NCBI RefSeq assembly: GCF_001904745.1
Contig: NZ_MRCD01000065.1
Span: 1 to 52,912, forward strand
DNA length: 52,912 nucleotides
Direction: 5' to 3'
Origin: Calothrix sp. HK-06
Lineage (GTDB): Bacteria > Cyanobacteriota > Cyanobacteriia > Cyanobacteriales > Nostocaceae
The position numbers were made by a program, and so were the translations under genes. The notes beneath the pieces are model-generated. The model was not told the origin of the DNA, did no database searches, and saw only the letters and a program-made list of their open reading frames with translations. Shown here one piece after another: positions 7,654-17,008 of the stretch (position 1 is its first letter; each line of letters opens with the position of its first letter).

Positions 7654-10600
7654 ATGACATTTCTAGCAAACACTTCCCTTAATTTGTCACCTAACATTTT
7701 TGGCTATAGCCTTGTTGAGAAAATATATCTGGGTTCTCGGACGGCAGTGTATAGAGCAATACAAGTAGAATCACAGCGTCCAGTGGTAATTAAGGTGTTG
7801 CGGCGTGAATATCCGAGCTTCGCCGAATTAGTACAGTTTCGCAATCAGTATACGATAATGCGATACATCACTGACGCAAATGACAAAAATTGCCTCGTTT
7901 CTGGGATTGTCCAACCCTTGAGCCTAGAACCAATGGGAAATAGTTATGCCTTGGTGATGGAGGATTGCGGTGGGGTTGCTTTGGGAAAGTACGTCCAGCA
8001 ACATTCGTTGAGTCTAACGGAGGTATTCGCGATCGCCATCCAAATCGCTGACATTCTCCACAATCTGTGCCAGCATCGGGTGGTGCATAAAGACCTTAAA
8101 CCCGCCAATATTCTGATTCATCCTGAGTCCAAACAAGTCAAATTGATCGACTTTAGTATTGCATCCTTGTTGCCCAAGGAAACCCAGGAAATCCAAAGTC
8201 CTAACATCTTGGAAGGCACCCTAGCGTATCTGGCTCCAGAACAAACTGGGCGGATGAATCGCGGTATCGATTATCGTGCTGATTTCTACGCTTTAGGTGT
8301 CACGCTATATCAACTCTTGAGCGGAACATTGCCGTTTGCGGTGGACGATCCACTGGAATTGATGCATTGTCATATTGCAAAGGCACCTGTGCCTGTTAAT
8401 CAGGTGAACCCTGATGTGCCCACGATGGTGGCGAAGATCGTTGCAAAACTGATGGCAAAAAATGCTGAAGATCGGTATCAAAGCGCCCTAGGGCTCAAAT
8501 ACGATTTACAACAGTGTTTGACACAGTGGAAAGAAACGGGAAAAATTACAGCGTTTGAACTGGGACAACGAGATTTAAGTGATCGCTTCCTCATCCCCGA
8601 AAAACTCTACGGTCGGGAAGCTGAAGTTCAGGCTTTACTGAAAGCTTTTGATCGGGTTGCCAGTGGCACCTCAGAACTGATGCTGGTTGCGGGTTTTTCA
8701 GGAATTGGGAAAACGGCTGTTGTATCGGAAATTCACAAGCCAATTGTACGACAGCGAGGCTATTTTATTAAAGGTAAGTTTGACCAGTTTAATCGCAACA
8801 TTCCTCTATCAGCATTTGTACAAGCGTTGCGGGATTTGATGGGGCAATTGCTGTGTGAATCAGACGAGCAAGTGGCGCAATGGCGAACGCAAATTTTGGC
8901 AGTCGTGGGAGAGAATGGGCAAGTTCTTATCAATCTTATTCCGGAAGTGGAGCAGATTATTGGCAAACAGCCCAGCGTTGCTGAACTATCGGGCAATGCG
9001 GCACAGAATCGGTTTAACTTGCTGTTCCAAAAGTTTATTAAAGTATTTACAACGGCAGAACACCCATTAGTAATATTTTTGGATGATTTGCAATGGGCAG
9101 ATTTGGCTTCGCTTCAGTTGCTCAAACTGCTAATGAGTGACAATGGTTATCTTCTCATGTTAGGCGCCTATCGAGATAATGAAGTATCGCCTACACATCC
9201 GTTTATCTTAACTGTAGAGGAACTCAAGAAATCGCAAGCAATTGTCCATACAATCAGTCTGGCGCCCCTAAATTTTGACGATACCAATTATCTTGTTGCA
9301 GACACGTTGAAGTGTTCAAGGCAACTCGCGCAACCCCTTACTGAATTAATCGATCGTAGAACGAAAGGAAATCCATTTTTTACTACGCAGTTTCTCAAAG
9401 CGTTACATGAAGATGGACAAATTAGCTTTGATCATGAGCGTCGCTATTGGAAATGCAACATTGCCCAAGTAAAAGCGTTAACACTCACCGATGATGTGGT
9501 GGAGTTTATGGCATTGCAATTGCAAAAATTGCCACTCGAAACACAACAGGTGTTGAAGTTAGCGGCTTGTGTGGGCAATCAGTTTGATTTAGCGACCTTG
9601 GCGATCGTGTTTGAGCAGTCTCAAATAACTACGGCAAACGCATTGTGGAGAGCATTACAGGAAGGCTTGATTTTACCGACGAGCCAGGTATACAAGTTTT
9701 TTCAGGGTACAGAACAGTCCGGAGCAGAGGATAAAGTTAATTTGACCTATCGATTTTTACACGATCGAGTTCAACAAGCCGCCTATTCTTTGATTCCTGA
9801 ACATCAGAAAAAAGCGGCTCATTTAAAAATCGGAAAATTGTTGCTAAACAACACATCACACGAATTCGTTGAAACAAATATTTTTGAAATTGTTAATCAG
9901 TTAAACAAAGGAATTGATACTATTAATCAGCAATCAGAAAAATATAAAGTCGCCCAACTCAATCTCATTGCTGGAAGAAAAGCAAAATCTTCTACTGCTT
10001 ATCAAGCAGCCGTAAAACATTTTCGTTTAGGCACTGATTTACTAACAGGCAATAGTTGGCAAATTGATTATTCACTCACATTTGGATTATATCGAGAACG
10101 CGCAGAGTGTGAATATTTAACTGGTGATTTAAACCAAGCAGAAAAACTATTTGAACTGGTGTTAAATTATGCTCAGGATAAGTTTGCTCAGGCAGACATT
10201 TATGCTATCCAGATGTATTTGAAAATGACTCAAGGTGAGAATATTCAAGCTGGCTTGAAAGCTGGACTGAAAGGATTGAGCATTATGGGAATGCATCTGC
10301 CGCTTACAGTTGAAGAACAGCAAGCAGCGATCAAAGCCGAACTAGAAAAACTAAACACTTTATTGAAAAAAGTACAGCCTGCAGATTTATTCAATCTGCC
10401 TGAAATGACAGATGCCATTAAGAAGGTTTGCATGAGCCTTCTGGCTGATATTTGGGCGGCAGCATATATGGCAGGAGAGCAATACCTTTCCTTTCTGAGT
10501 ATACTATTGATGGTTAACAATTCATTATTACATGGTAATGCCGAGGCATCGGGGTTTGCGTATTGTCTCTATGGAATGAGTCTGGTAAACCAGGGAGATT

Positions 10601-13104
10601 ATCAAACGGCTTACGAGTTTGGAACATTAGGATTAAAACTTGATCGCCATTACAACAGTACTAAATTTATTTATAAAACAAACAACATCTTTGCACATAC
10701 GATTAATCCCTACAATCAACATTTAAAGACGAATTTGCCGCTGTCTCGGCAGTCCTTCCAAACCAGTCGAGAAGCTGGGGACGTAGTATTTGGGGTTTGG
10801 GCGGTTTCGTTTCTTATTTGGGCTATGTTGGTGAAGGGCGATCGTCTAGATGATGTTTATGCTGAGACTGAAAAATATCTGAGCTACGTTCAGCAGGTAA
10901 ACGATATTAATATGTTGTACGCATTTACATTACAGCGACAGTTTCTTTTGAGTCTCCAAAATTCTTCTCAATATACCGACTTATTAGTTTCTCGCCATAA
11001 GAATATTCAAAACGATCAAAAAACTCTCTATATAGATGTCTGGAGGCACAAGAAGAACTTTGAACACGGAATTAACTGGTACTGTTTCCTCAAACTGCAA
11101 CTTGCCTACTTTTATGGTCGCTACGCTGACGCTATTGAAGCGGCAGAAGAAGCAGAAGAGACACTAGCAGCTAATGCTGGTTTTTTCCCAATTATTCAGT
11201 ACTACTTCTATTATCCACTCAGTTTAATAGCTCTCTATCCCACTGCCACATCAGAAACGAAAAAGCAATATTGCGAGGTTTTGCAACAGCATCAGTCAAT
11301 TATTAAACAATGGGCGGATAGTTGCCCAGAAAACTTTTTGCATCGATATCTCTTACTCTCAGCAGAGATGGCGCAAATTTCTGGTAGGAATATAGAAGCA
11401 GCAGATTTGTACGACCGCGCCATTGCCACCGCCAAAGCCAACGAATACATTCATGAAGAAGCCCTTGCCAACGAACTTGCCGCCAAATTTTACCTGAGCT
11501 GGGGTAAAGAGCGCATTGCCCAGGAATACATGACCGAAGCCTATTACGGCTACGCTCGTTGGGGTGCCAAAGCCAAAGTTCAGGACTTAGAGTCCCGCTA
11601 TCCTAACCTGCTCGCACTTATTTTACAACAGCAGCAAATGCCTTTGTCGGCAACTGAAACTTATTTTGCAACAGAATTTCTAACTGTATTCCAGACTTCT
11701 GTTACTCAGTCTTCTAGTTCCGGTAGCACCAGTATTTCTACCATCCTCGACTTGGCAAGCGTCCTGAAAGCTTCTCAAACCCTTTCGAGCGAAATTCAAC
11801 TCGATAAACTATTGGCAACCTTACTGCATACTGTTCTAGAAAATGCTGGCGCCGACAAAGGGGTATTGCTAATGCCACATGACAATCAGTGGTTCGTGGA
11901 AGCCTTTGCCACCGTCGATCAACTAGCGCGCGTACAATCCATCGCCCTCTCCACCAGTCAAGAGATTCCCCACGGCTTGATTAACAGCGTCAAGCGCAGC
12001 CTGCAACCTCTTGTGATTGTCGATGCCGCAGCCCATCCCACCTTAGCAACAGATGCCTACGTATTACAAAAGCAACCCAAGAGTATGTTGTGTACACCGA
12101 TTCTTCGGCAGGGCAAACTCGTTGCTATTTTATACCTAGAGAATCATCTCACCGTTGGGGCGTTTACCCGTGATCGCGTCGAACTGTTGAACTTGCTTTG
12201 TACCCAAGCCGCCATTTCTCTGGAAAATGCCCGTCTCTATCAACAAGCTCAAACCTATGCCCAAAAGCTTGAGCAATCACAATTACAAATCGTCCAAAGC
12301 GAAAAAATGGCATCGCTTGGAAATTTAGTTGCAGGGGTTGCCCACGAAATCAATAATCCGATCGGCTTCCTCAATGGCAGCATCAACAATGCCAAAGAGT
12401 ATGTGCAAGATGTCCTTGAACATCTCGCGCTTTATCAGCAACATTATCCTAATCCTGCTGCACCTATTGAAGATAATGCCCAAGAAATTGACCTCGAATT
12501 TTTGAGCGGGGACTTACCGAAATTGTTGGACTCAATGAAAAGTACAACCGAGCGAATCAAGTCGATTAGTACTAGTCTCCGTACCTTTTCTCGCGCCGAT
12601 ACGGACAACAAAGTCGGTGCCAACCTGCATGAAGGTCTCGATAGCACGCTGCTAATTTTGAAATACCGTCTTAAAGGAAACGAACATCGTCCCGCAATCG
12701 AGATTATTCAAAACTACGGTAATTTACCCGAAATCGAATGCTTCCCTGGACAATTAAACCAGGTATTTATGAACATTTTGGCGAATGCAATCGATGTCTT
12801 TGATGAAGCTGCCCAACAAGCTTCCTATGCTGTTCTACAAACCAACCCTCAGAAAATTACAATTAAAACTGCGCTGACTGAGCAAAACGCAGTTGAAATC
12901 CAGATTAGCGATAATGGCAAAGGCATGTCCTCAGCAGTAAAAGCCAGAATTTTTGACCATTTGTTTACGACTAAAGGTGTGGGTAAAGGCACAGGACTCG
13001 GATTAGCGATCGCTCGTCAAATTGTGGACAAACATGGTGGTAGTTTAGAAGTGCAGTCAGAATTAGATCGAGGCACTGATTTTTACATCCGCCTACCTTT
13101 ATAA
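7654..13104 (+). CDS. trifunctional Ser/Thr kinase - AAA ATPase - GAF - histidine kinase
   Basis: 1816 residues; the architecture is well known in filamentous cyanobacteria as a giant sensory kinase. Order: Ser/Thr kinase (residues ~15-280) with VVHKDLKPANILI near 143 and LIDFSIASLL (DFS instead of DFG, usual in this family); P-loop ATPase with GFSGIGKT near 350 and Walker B VIFLDDLQWAD; a long TPR-like helical region; a GAF domain (~1375-1525); histidine kinase with phospho-acceptor H in AGVAHEINNPIGF near 1563, an N-box around FMNILANAID, and SDNGKGM and GTGLGLAI ATP-lid motifs. It likely integrates a ligand signal and phosphorylates both protein Ser/Thr and response regulators. No response regulator gene is adjacent. 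Oddity: about 20 GATC sites and two GCGATCGC (8029, 13006), against near absence elsewhere, suggest transfer from a genome with different motif usage. Confidence 0.95.
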   Translation: MTFLANTSLNLSPNIFGYSLVEKIYLGSRTAVYRAIQVESQRPVVIKVLRREYPSFAELVQFRNQYTIMRYITDANDKNCLVSGIVQPLSLEPMGNSYALVMEDCGGVALGKYVQQHSLSLTEVFAIAIQIADILHNLCQHRVVHKDLKPANILIHPESKQVKLIDFSIASLLPKETQEIQSPNILEGTLAYLAPEQTGRMNRGIDYRADFYALGVTLYQLLSGTLPFAVDDPLELMHCHIAKAPVPVNQVNPDVPTMVAKIVAKLMAKNAEDRYQSALGLKYDLQQCLTQWKETGKITAFELGQRDLSDRFLIPEKLYGREAEVQALLKAFDRVASGTSELMLVAGFSGIGKTAVVSEIHKPIVRQRGYFIKGKFDQFNRNIPLSAFVQALRDLMGQLLCESDEQVAQWRTQILAVVGENGQVLINLIPEVEQIIGKQPSVAELSGNAAQNRFNLLFQKFIKVFTTAEHPLVIFLDDLQWADLASLQLLKLLMSDNGYLLMLGAYRDNEVSPTHPFILTVEELKKSQAIVHTISLAPLNFDDTNYLVADTLKCSRQLAQPLTELIDRRTKGNPFFTTQFLKALHEDGQISFDHERRYWKCNIAQVKALTLTDDVVEFMALQLQKLPLETQQVLKLAACVGNQFDLATLAIVFEQSQITTANALWRALQEGLILPTSQVYKFFQGTEQSGAEDKVNLTYRFLHDRVQQAAYSLIPEHQKKAAHLKIGKLLLNNTSHEFVETNIFEIVNQLNKGIDTINQQSEKYKVAQLNLIAGRKAKSSTAYQAAVKHFRLGTDLLTGNSWQIDYSLTFGLYRERAECEYLTGDLNQAEKLFELVLNYAQDKFAQADIYAIQMYLKMTQGENIQAGLKAGLKGLSIMGMHLPLTVEEQQAAIKAELEKLNTLLKKVQPADLFNLPEMTDAIKKVCMSLLADIWAAAYMAGEQYLSFLSILLMVNNSLLHGNAEASGFAYCLYGMSLVNQGDYQTAYEFGTLGLKLDRHYNSTKFIYKTNNIFAHTINPYNQHLKTNLPLSRQSFQTSREAGDVVFGVWAVSFLIWAMLVKGDRLDDVYAETEKYLSYVQQVNDINMLYAFTLQRQFLLSLQNSSQYTDLLVSRHKNIQNDQKTLYIDVWRHKKNFEHGINWYCFLKLQLAYFYGRYADAIEAAEEAEETLAANAGFFPIIQYYFYYPLSLIALYPTATSETKKQYCEVLQQHQSIIKQWADSCPENFLHRYLLLSAEMAQISGRNIEAADLYDRAIATAKANEYIHEEALANELAAKFYLSWGKERIAQEYMTEAYYGYARWGAKAKVQDLESRYPNLLALILQQQQMPLSATETYFATEFLTVFQTSVTQSSSSGSTSISTILDLASVLKASQTLSSEIQLDKLLATLLHTVLENAGADKGVLLMPHDNQWFVEAFATVDQLARVQSIALSTSQEIPHGLINSVKRSLQPLVIVDAAAHPTLATDAYVLQKQPKSMLCTPILRQGKLVAILYLENHLTVGAFTRDRVELLNLLCTQAAISLENARLYQQAQTYAQKLEQSQLQIVQSEKMASLGNLVAGVAHEINNPIGFLNGSINNAKEYVQDVLEHLALYQQHYPNPAAPIEDNAQEIDLEFLSGDLPKLLDSMKSTTERIKSISTSLRTFSRADTDNKVGANLHEGLDSTLLILKYRLKGNEHRPAIEIIQNYGNLPEIECFPGQLNQVFMNILANAIDVFDEAAQQASYAVLQTNPQKITIKTALTEQNAVEIQISDNGKGMSSAVKARIFDHLFTTKGVGKGTGLGLAIARQIVDKHGGSLEVQSELDRGTDFYIRLPL

Positions 13105-13178
13105 AAGTTGCTGATAACGGGACTTAAAGAAAAGTCAAGCCCAAACTGGCTTTATGAGCGGCAAATAAAAAGAATTTT

Positions 13179-13702
13179 TTATACAGACAAATGTTGCTGG
13201 AATGCTTTGACTGCTCGCCTAACCCCGTCTTCTGCACGTATTTTTTCACCAAGCAATGCTGCTTGCTTTTGCAAGGAAAATCTGAATTAGCAGTGATGGG
13301 AATAAGTGCTGCTAGGTAAAAAGAAATACCTAATTTTTGCGCTATGTTATAACCAGCAGTAGCTGTAACAGCAGAGATAATCACATCAGTTCCCTGACAA
13401 GCATTCCAAAAGTCAAGTAGCATTGTTTCCAACATCGCTTCCGTAGCTTCAGCAAACCGACGTACTGATTTTAATGGATTGCCACCAGATTCCAAGATTT
13501 TTTGCCCAGTTTCTTGGTTTAACATTGCTTGCATATCGCCCTCAACTGGAGCAAATGAAAGCCCGTAATTACAAACTAGAGACTTAAAAGGAGGATGGGT
13601 TGCTAGTGTGACTTTATACCCTGCGTCCTGTAACCCTAATCCCAAAGCAATATAAGGTTGGACATCACCACGGGAACCAACAGTCAAAATCGTAATATGC
13701 AT
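13179..13702 (-). pseudogene. GT1-type glycosyltransferase with internal deletion
   Basis: The N-terminus is a typical sterol/macrolide glucosyltransferase-like GT1: HITILTVGSRGDVQPYIALG from an ATG at 13702, then FAPVEGDMQAML and DVIISAVTATAGYNIAQKL up to PITANSDFP near 13274. Normal members have ~420 residues, but here the frame wanders after ~160. In another frame directly after the junction (13179-13273) one reads QKQAALLGEKIRAEDGVRRA ending AFQQHLSV and stop at 13179-13181. This is the characteristic C-terminus of the same family. The middle ~220 residues, including the nucleotide-sugar site, are therefore deleted and the ends joined out of frame. The open frame down to 13124 is an artefact of this fusion. 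Non-functional. Confidence 0.8.
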
Positions 13703-13821
13703 GACTTTCAATCTTTATAGTAGTTCACGTTGATGGTGCGTACAAGCACTTTGTTTTCTCATTTTATTTTCTATTAATATATGCTGTTACGCACCCTACG
13801 TTTCTCCCCATTCTCTATTTA

Positions 13822-14874
13822 CTAAATTCGCACTTCTAATATTAAGTTGAAAGGTGTTGCCGTTGCGCGACGACAATGACTAAACCCTGCCTCAGACATC
13901 ACTTGAGCAAGTCTTTCCTCTCCTGCTTGCGCTCCTAGTCCCAGTCCAACTTCTTGAGAAAGGGAATTTGGTGTGCATATGGCAGTGGAGCCAGCGTAGT
14001 ACATTCGACCAATTGGATTGAGATTATCCTCAAGTTTTTTTCCTGCGAAAGGTTCGACTAATAATATAGTTCCATCTTTGCTTAATACTTCTCTAGTATA
14101 TTTTGCGGCGCCTACTGGGTCACCCATATCATGGAGACAATCCATAAAACAAACGAGGTCATAATTGTTTCCCGGATAATCTTTAGCTGTGGCGACCTCA
14201 AAGTGAACTCTATCTGCAACACCCGCAGCTTCCGCACGCAGACGTGCAGTAGCAATTGAATCAAAGTGGTAGTCAAAACCAAAAAAAGTAGAATTAGGAA
14301 AAGCTTGCGCCATGATAATAGTAGAGGCGCCGTGACCACAACCCAAATCAGCGACTTTGGCGCCTGCCTTTAACTTTGCTTCGACTCCAGAGAGTGCAGG
14401 AATCCACGAATTAGTTAAATAAGTTTTGTAACCATTTCTAAAGAAGGCTTCACAACTGCAAAACAATCTCGGATTATGCTCATGCCAACCAATACCTTTA
14501 CCTGTTTGGAAAGCATCAATAGTTTTGTCCTCATCCAACCACATTGAGGAAATTAAATCAAAAGCAGGACTCATAAATACAGGACTTTCCGAGTTAGCTA
14601 AAACCATCGCATGTTCATCAGGTAACTCGTAAGCGCGCGCGGTTGGATGGTAAATAACATAACCACCTGCCGCTTGATTATTCAGCCATTCTTGTACGTA
14701 ACGTTCCTTTGTATTTGTCTTTTGGGCTAGCTGCTTGGGTGTAATTGCTCCGGCGCCTGCCATTGCTTTATAAAGACCCAGCTTATGTCCGATGTTGGCC
14801 ATCACACCAGACATACTTGCTGCCATATCATTAACAACTTGATGCACAAATTCTTGTAAGCGCGCTTCGTTCAT
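13822..14874 (-). CDS. SAM-dependent methyltransferase with N-terminal winged-helix region
   Basis: 350 residues. The first ~90 form a winged-helix/dimerisation-like region (GAITPKQLAQKTNTKERYVQEWLNNQAAGGY), as in small-molecule O-methyltransferases. The Rossmann domain follows, with SAM motif I VADLGCGHGASTIIMAQAFP near residue 180, acidic loop FFGFDYH, and VCFMDCLHDMGDP as motif IV. Similar proteins are annotated only as class I methyltransferases acting on small molecules. It stands alone, flanked by the collapsed glycosyltransferase and a SnoaL-like gene, which hints at a former small-molecule modification cluster. Substrate unknown. Confidence 0.85.
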   Translation of the reverse strand: MNEARLQEFVHQVVNDMAASMSGVMANIGHKLGLYKAMAGAGAITPKQLAQKTNTKERYVQEWLNNQAAGGYVIYHPTARAYELPDEHAMVLANSESPVFMSPAFDLISSMWLDEDKTIDAFQTGKGIGWHEHNPRLFCSCEAFFRNGYKTYLTNSWIPALSGVEAKLKAGAKVADLGCGHGASTIIMAQAFPNSTFFGFDYHFDSIATARLRAEAAGVADRVHFEVATAKDYPGNNYDLVCFMDCLHDMGDPVGAAKYTREVLSKDGTILLVEPFAGKKLEDNLNPIGRMYYAGSTAICTPNSLSQEVGLGLGAQAGEERLAQVMSEAGFSHCRRATATPFNLILEVRI

Positions 14875-15000
14875 ATCACATATACCTCTAATTTTCTGTA
14901 TTGTGTATTACAAAATAGCAATATAAACTTAGATGGGATTAAATGGAGTTTTATGCATCACGGCAAGCGGTGGTGCCAAAATTGGCATAAAGTACTACTT

Positions 15001-15411
15001 TTAATCGATAGGAAGTCCAACTTGCTTAAACCAGGAAGCTTTATCCCAGTACCCACGCTGAAAACGGATTTTTTCATCAACAATATGAAAGAAGCCACAT
15101 CCTCTAAGCGTATACTTTTTTCCCTGTGCTATTGATTTAGCCTCATTTCCGACAAATGTGCCGCCACCAGTCCATTCAAGGATAGCCCATTCACCATCCT
15201 CAAATAAGTTCTCAATATGAGTGTAAGTGTCTGGGGTTGAACGAAAGAAGTTAACGAAATCCGCATGAATGGCACTTTTGCCTTCAAGAGGAGTACCGAT
15301 AGCAACCTGAATATTTACGGCATCGTCGTGGTAAAATGCGGCAGCAGCCGAAGCGTCATGAGCATTCAGAGCATCTACCCATGCACAAATAATTTGTTTT
15401 GGTGTTTTCAC
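15001..15411 (-). CDS. SnoaL/NTF2-like protein
   Basis: 136 residues of the NTF2-like fold (SnoaL group): CAWVDALNAHDASAAAAFYHDDAV, then GKSAIHADFVNFF, a central THIENLFEDGEWAILEWTGGGTF strand pair, and a C-terminal FFHIVDEKIRFQRGYWD. Such proteins bind or isomerise small polar molecules, or act as ligand-binding domains. No signal peptide. Its 5' region shows no clear copy of the element shared by the genes at 16.7-18.1 kb. Substrate cannot be predicted. Confidence 0.8.
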   Translation of the reverse strand: MKTPKQIICAWVDALNAHDASAAAAFYHDDAVNIQVAIGTPLEGKSAIHADFVNFFRSTPDTYTHIENLFEDGEWAILEWTGGGTFVGNEAKSIAQGKKYTLRGCGFFHIVDEKIRFQRGYWDKASWFKQVGLPID

Positions 15412-15487
15412 GTGTACTCCTCTAGAACCTAGTTAACTTGTCATCAATTTTTTCATTCTTTTTGTTGATATCTTCCAAAATAAAGAT

Positions 15488-15511
15488 AAATCGGGTAGAA
15501 GTAGGGAAGAA
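15488..15511. repeat. dispersed repeat, second copy of the 7179 sequence
   Basis: AAATCGGGTAGAAGTAGGGA followed by AGAA differs by one base from 7179-7202, and surrounding bases (CCAAAATAAAGAT against CCAGAATAGAAA) are also similar. It lies in the 265-base gap 15412-15676, which also holds a small AGCGTGGCTACGCCT palindrome near 15590 and no gene. Confidence 0.7.
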
Positions 15512-15676
15512 CAATCGCCATTAAAAAGAATTTCTGAGTCAAACTACTAGTCTATGTCCTTAAAGAAAGCAGGGTTGGCGCTAATAGTAAGCGTGGCTAC
15601 GCCTCACATACAAATGTACGTTGTATATGACACCCCAGAATTAATGACACAGACCACTAATTAATAATAGGGAAAT

Positions 15677-15957
15677 TTATCCATACTTTGTAGAAGCAAG
15701 TTCAACAGCTTTTTCAATATCAGCAAGACTAGGAGGTTGGGAGAGACGGTGCTTTTCTTCCTCACTTATTGGTAATGTAACAGGTTGTCCTGCTTCTGCA
15801 AAAAATTGCTCTGGTCTTGCAGGTGTTACCCACATCAAAAATTTGGCAGGTTCTGACCCGATATTTTTAAAACTGTGAACCTGATACGCAGGTAAATCCA
15901 AGAAGGCGCCAGAAGTTGCAACAAAAGTTTGACTACCAAATTGATATTCAATAGTAG
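15677..15957 (-). pseudogene. cupin-domain protein missing its N-terminal half
   Basis: Reading from 15957 towards 15677 gives TTIEYQFGSQTFVATSGAFL, then DLPAYQVHSFKNIGSEPAKFLMWVTP and a helical tail FFAEAGQPVTLPIS. This is the second half of a small cupin: the GAFLDLPxxxxHxFxN motif 2 is intact, but metal motif 1 (HxH...E) is missing. An in-frame TAA lies at the 5' edge, followed directly by a C-rich palindromic element (15986-16052). The gene therefore appears to have lost its first ~80 codons where the repeat sits. A TTG at 15899-15901 could start a 74-residue protein, but half a cupin barrel is not expected to fold. Confidence 0.7.
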
Positions 15958-15985
15958 TTTAAAATTCAAAATTTTCAAGAATTGA

Positions 15986-16052
15986 TCCCCCAACCCCCCT
16001 TGCCAAGGAGTTGTGTGTACACCGTAGCCTTCCACGCGGGGGGTTAGGGGGA
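15986..16052. repeat. C-rich/G-rich inverted repeat after ndhK
   Basis: TCCCCCAACCCCCC at 15986-15999 pairs with the GGGGGGTTAGGGGGA arm at 16038-16052, enclosing ~38 bases. It starts one base after the ndhK stop on the minus strand, so it could form the transcript's 3' hairpin. Related C/G-run palindromes lie at 43190-43269 and 44642-44673, the latter also just after a minus-strand stop. It marks the truncation edge of the cupin relic. Confidence 0.75.
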
Positions 16053-16748
16053 CTATAGATTTTGAGAATTCATACTCTTTGAAAGCTTCAACGGTAAAGG
16101 TAAACCAGTTGCCTCCAAAATCTCCTGTGATGGCGCCTCCCGTTCTGCACTTCTAAGATACTGTCCATCATTAACAGGGGGGACAACCTTCATTTTATGG
16201 GGAATGCTGTAATAGCGGTGGGTTTGTTTAGTTTGCTCTCGTTCTTGGATACTTTCATTCGCGATTTTCTTCCGTAGTTTAATAATCGCATCAAGTACAG
16301 CTTCCGGTCTAGGTGGACATCCTGGGATATAAACATCAACAGGAATTAATTTATCTACTCCGCGTACTGCACTAGGTGAATCAACACTAAACATCCCACC
16401 TGTAATAGTACAGGCGCCCATTGCAATTACATACTTAGGTTCAGGCATTTGTTCGTAAAGTCGCACCAAGTTAGGTGCATACTTCATAGTTATAGTACCT
16501 GCGGTAATAAGTAAATCTGCTTGCCTTGGAGTCGCGCGTGGAATCATTCCATACCGTTCCATATCAAAGCGAGAAGCATAAGCTGCCATAAATTCCATAA
16601 AACAGCAAGCTGTACCGAACATCATTGGATACAAACTAGACATTTTTGCCCAGTTGTAAAGGTCATCCAACGTGGTAAGAATGATGTTCTCAGAGAGTTG
16701 TTGCGTAACTTCAGGATATTCAGCAGGATTAATAATTGTATCTGTCAT
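16053..16748 (-). CDS. ndhK: NADH dehydrogenase-like (NDH-1) subunit K, solitary paralogue
   Basis: Subunit K of thylakoid NDH-1 carries the N2 4Fe-4S cluster that passes electrons to plastoquinone. All cluster ligands are present: GTACCFMEF (two Cys), MGACTITGG and PGCPPRPEA. The strongly conserved [10 protein letters not shown] and [11 protein letters not shown] are intact. The start at 16748 ([16 protein letters not shown]) is chosen because GGGGGA lies eight bases upstream and homology begins there; the frame is open to 16868, giving a 40-residue unlike extension. Usual ndhK sits in ndhC-ndhK-ndhJ, but here no ndh neighbour exists. Divergence ([20 protein letters not shown]) suggests a second, specialised copy, as also known in some other cyanobacteria (from memory). 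The upstream region carries element A at 16895-16962. Confidence 0.92.
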   Translation of the reverse strand: MTDTIINPAEYPEVTQQLSENIILTTLDDLYNWAKMSSLYPMMFGTACCFMEFMAAYASRFDMERYGMIPRATPRQADLLITAGTITMKYAPNLVRLYEQMPEPKYVIAMGACTITGGMFSVDSPSAVRGVDKLIPVDVYIPGCPPRPEAVLDAIIKLRKKIANESIQEREQTKQTHRYYSIPHKMKVVPPVNDGQYLRSAEREAPSQEILEATGLPLPLKLSKSMNSQNL

Positions 16749-16894
16749 GTCTAGAGTCCCCCATTTAATTTTGGAAAATTCTGGGAATATTGTGGTTTTG
16801 GTATACCAAGTGTTAAAAAATATACTTTCCGGAAAGCTTTGCGTTGTAATATCGAGTATGTTCTGCAATCAGAAAATGCCTTGAAGCATTTACT

Positions 16895-16962
16895 GACTAC
16901 AGTATGTAATCAAGTACTTTCGGACGCTAGTAAAGATAAAGGCGTTAAAATACTAACTTAAG
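16895..16962 (-). promoter_or_regulatory. shared upstream element, copy A (ndhK paralogue)
   Basis: About 68 bases strongly similar to copy B at 17523-17592 (both read ACTACA..TGTAAT, then AAGTA.TTTCGGA, GCTAG, ATAAAGGCG and TACTAACTTAA on the plus strand). On the minus strand it reads CTTAAGTTAGTATTTTAACG and ends in ATTACATACTGTAG, which could hold a -10 hexamer (TACATA or TACTGT). Likely a promoter/operator inherited by duplication or kept by co-regulation. Confidence 0.65.
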
Positions 16963-17008
16963 CTTTACTCTTAAGTTATAGAAGTTATAAGGTAAAGCAA
17001 CCCATAAA

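Noticed and set aside
13124-13178. C-terminal continuation of the glycosyltransferase frame
   Set aside because: The true family C-terminus is in another frame and stops at 13179; the extra residues come from the out-of-frame joint.
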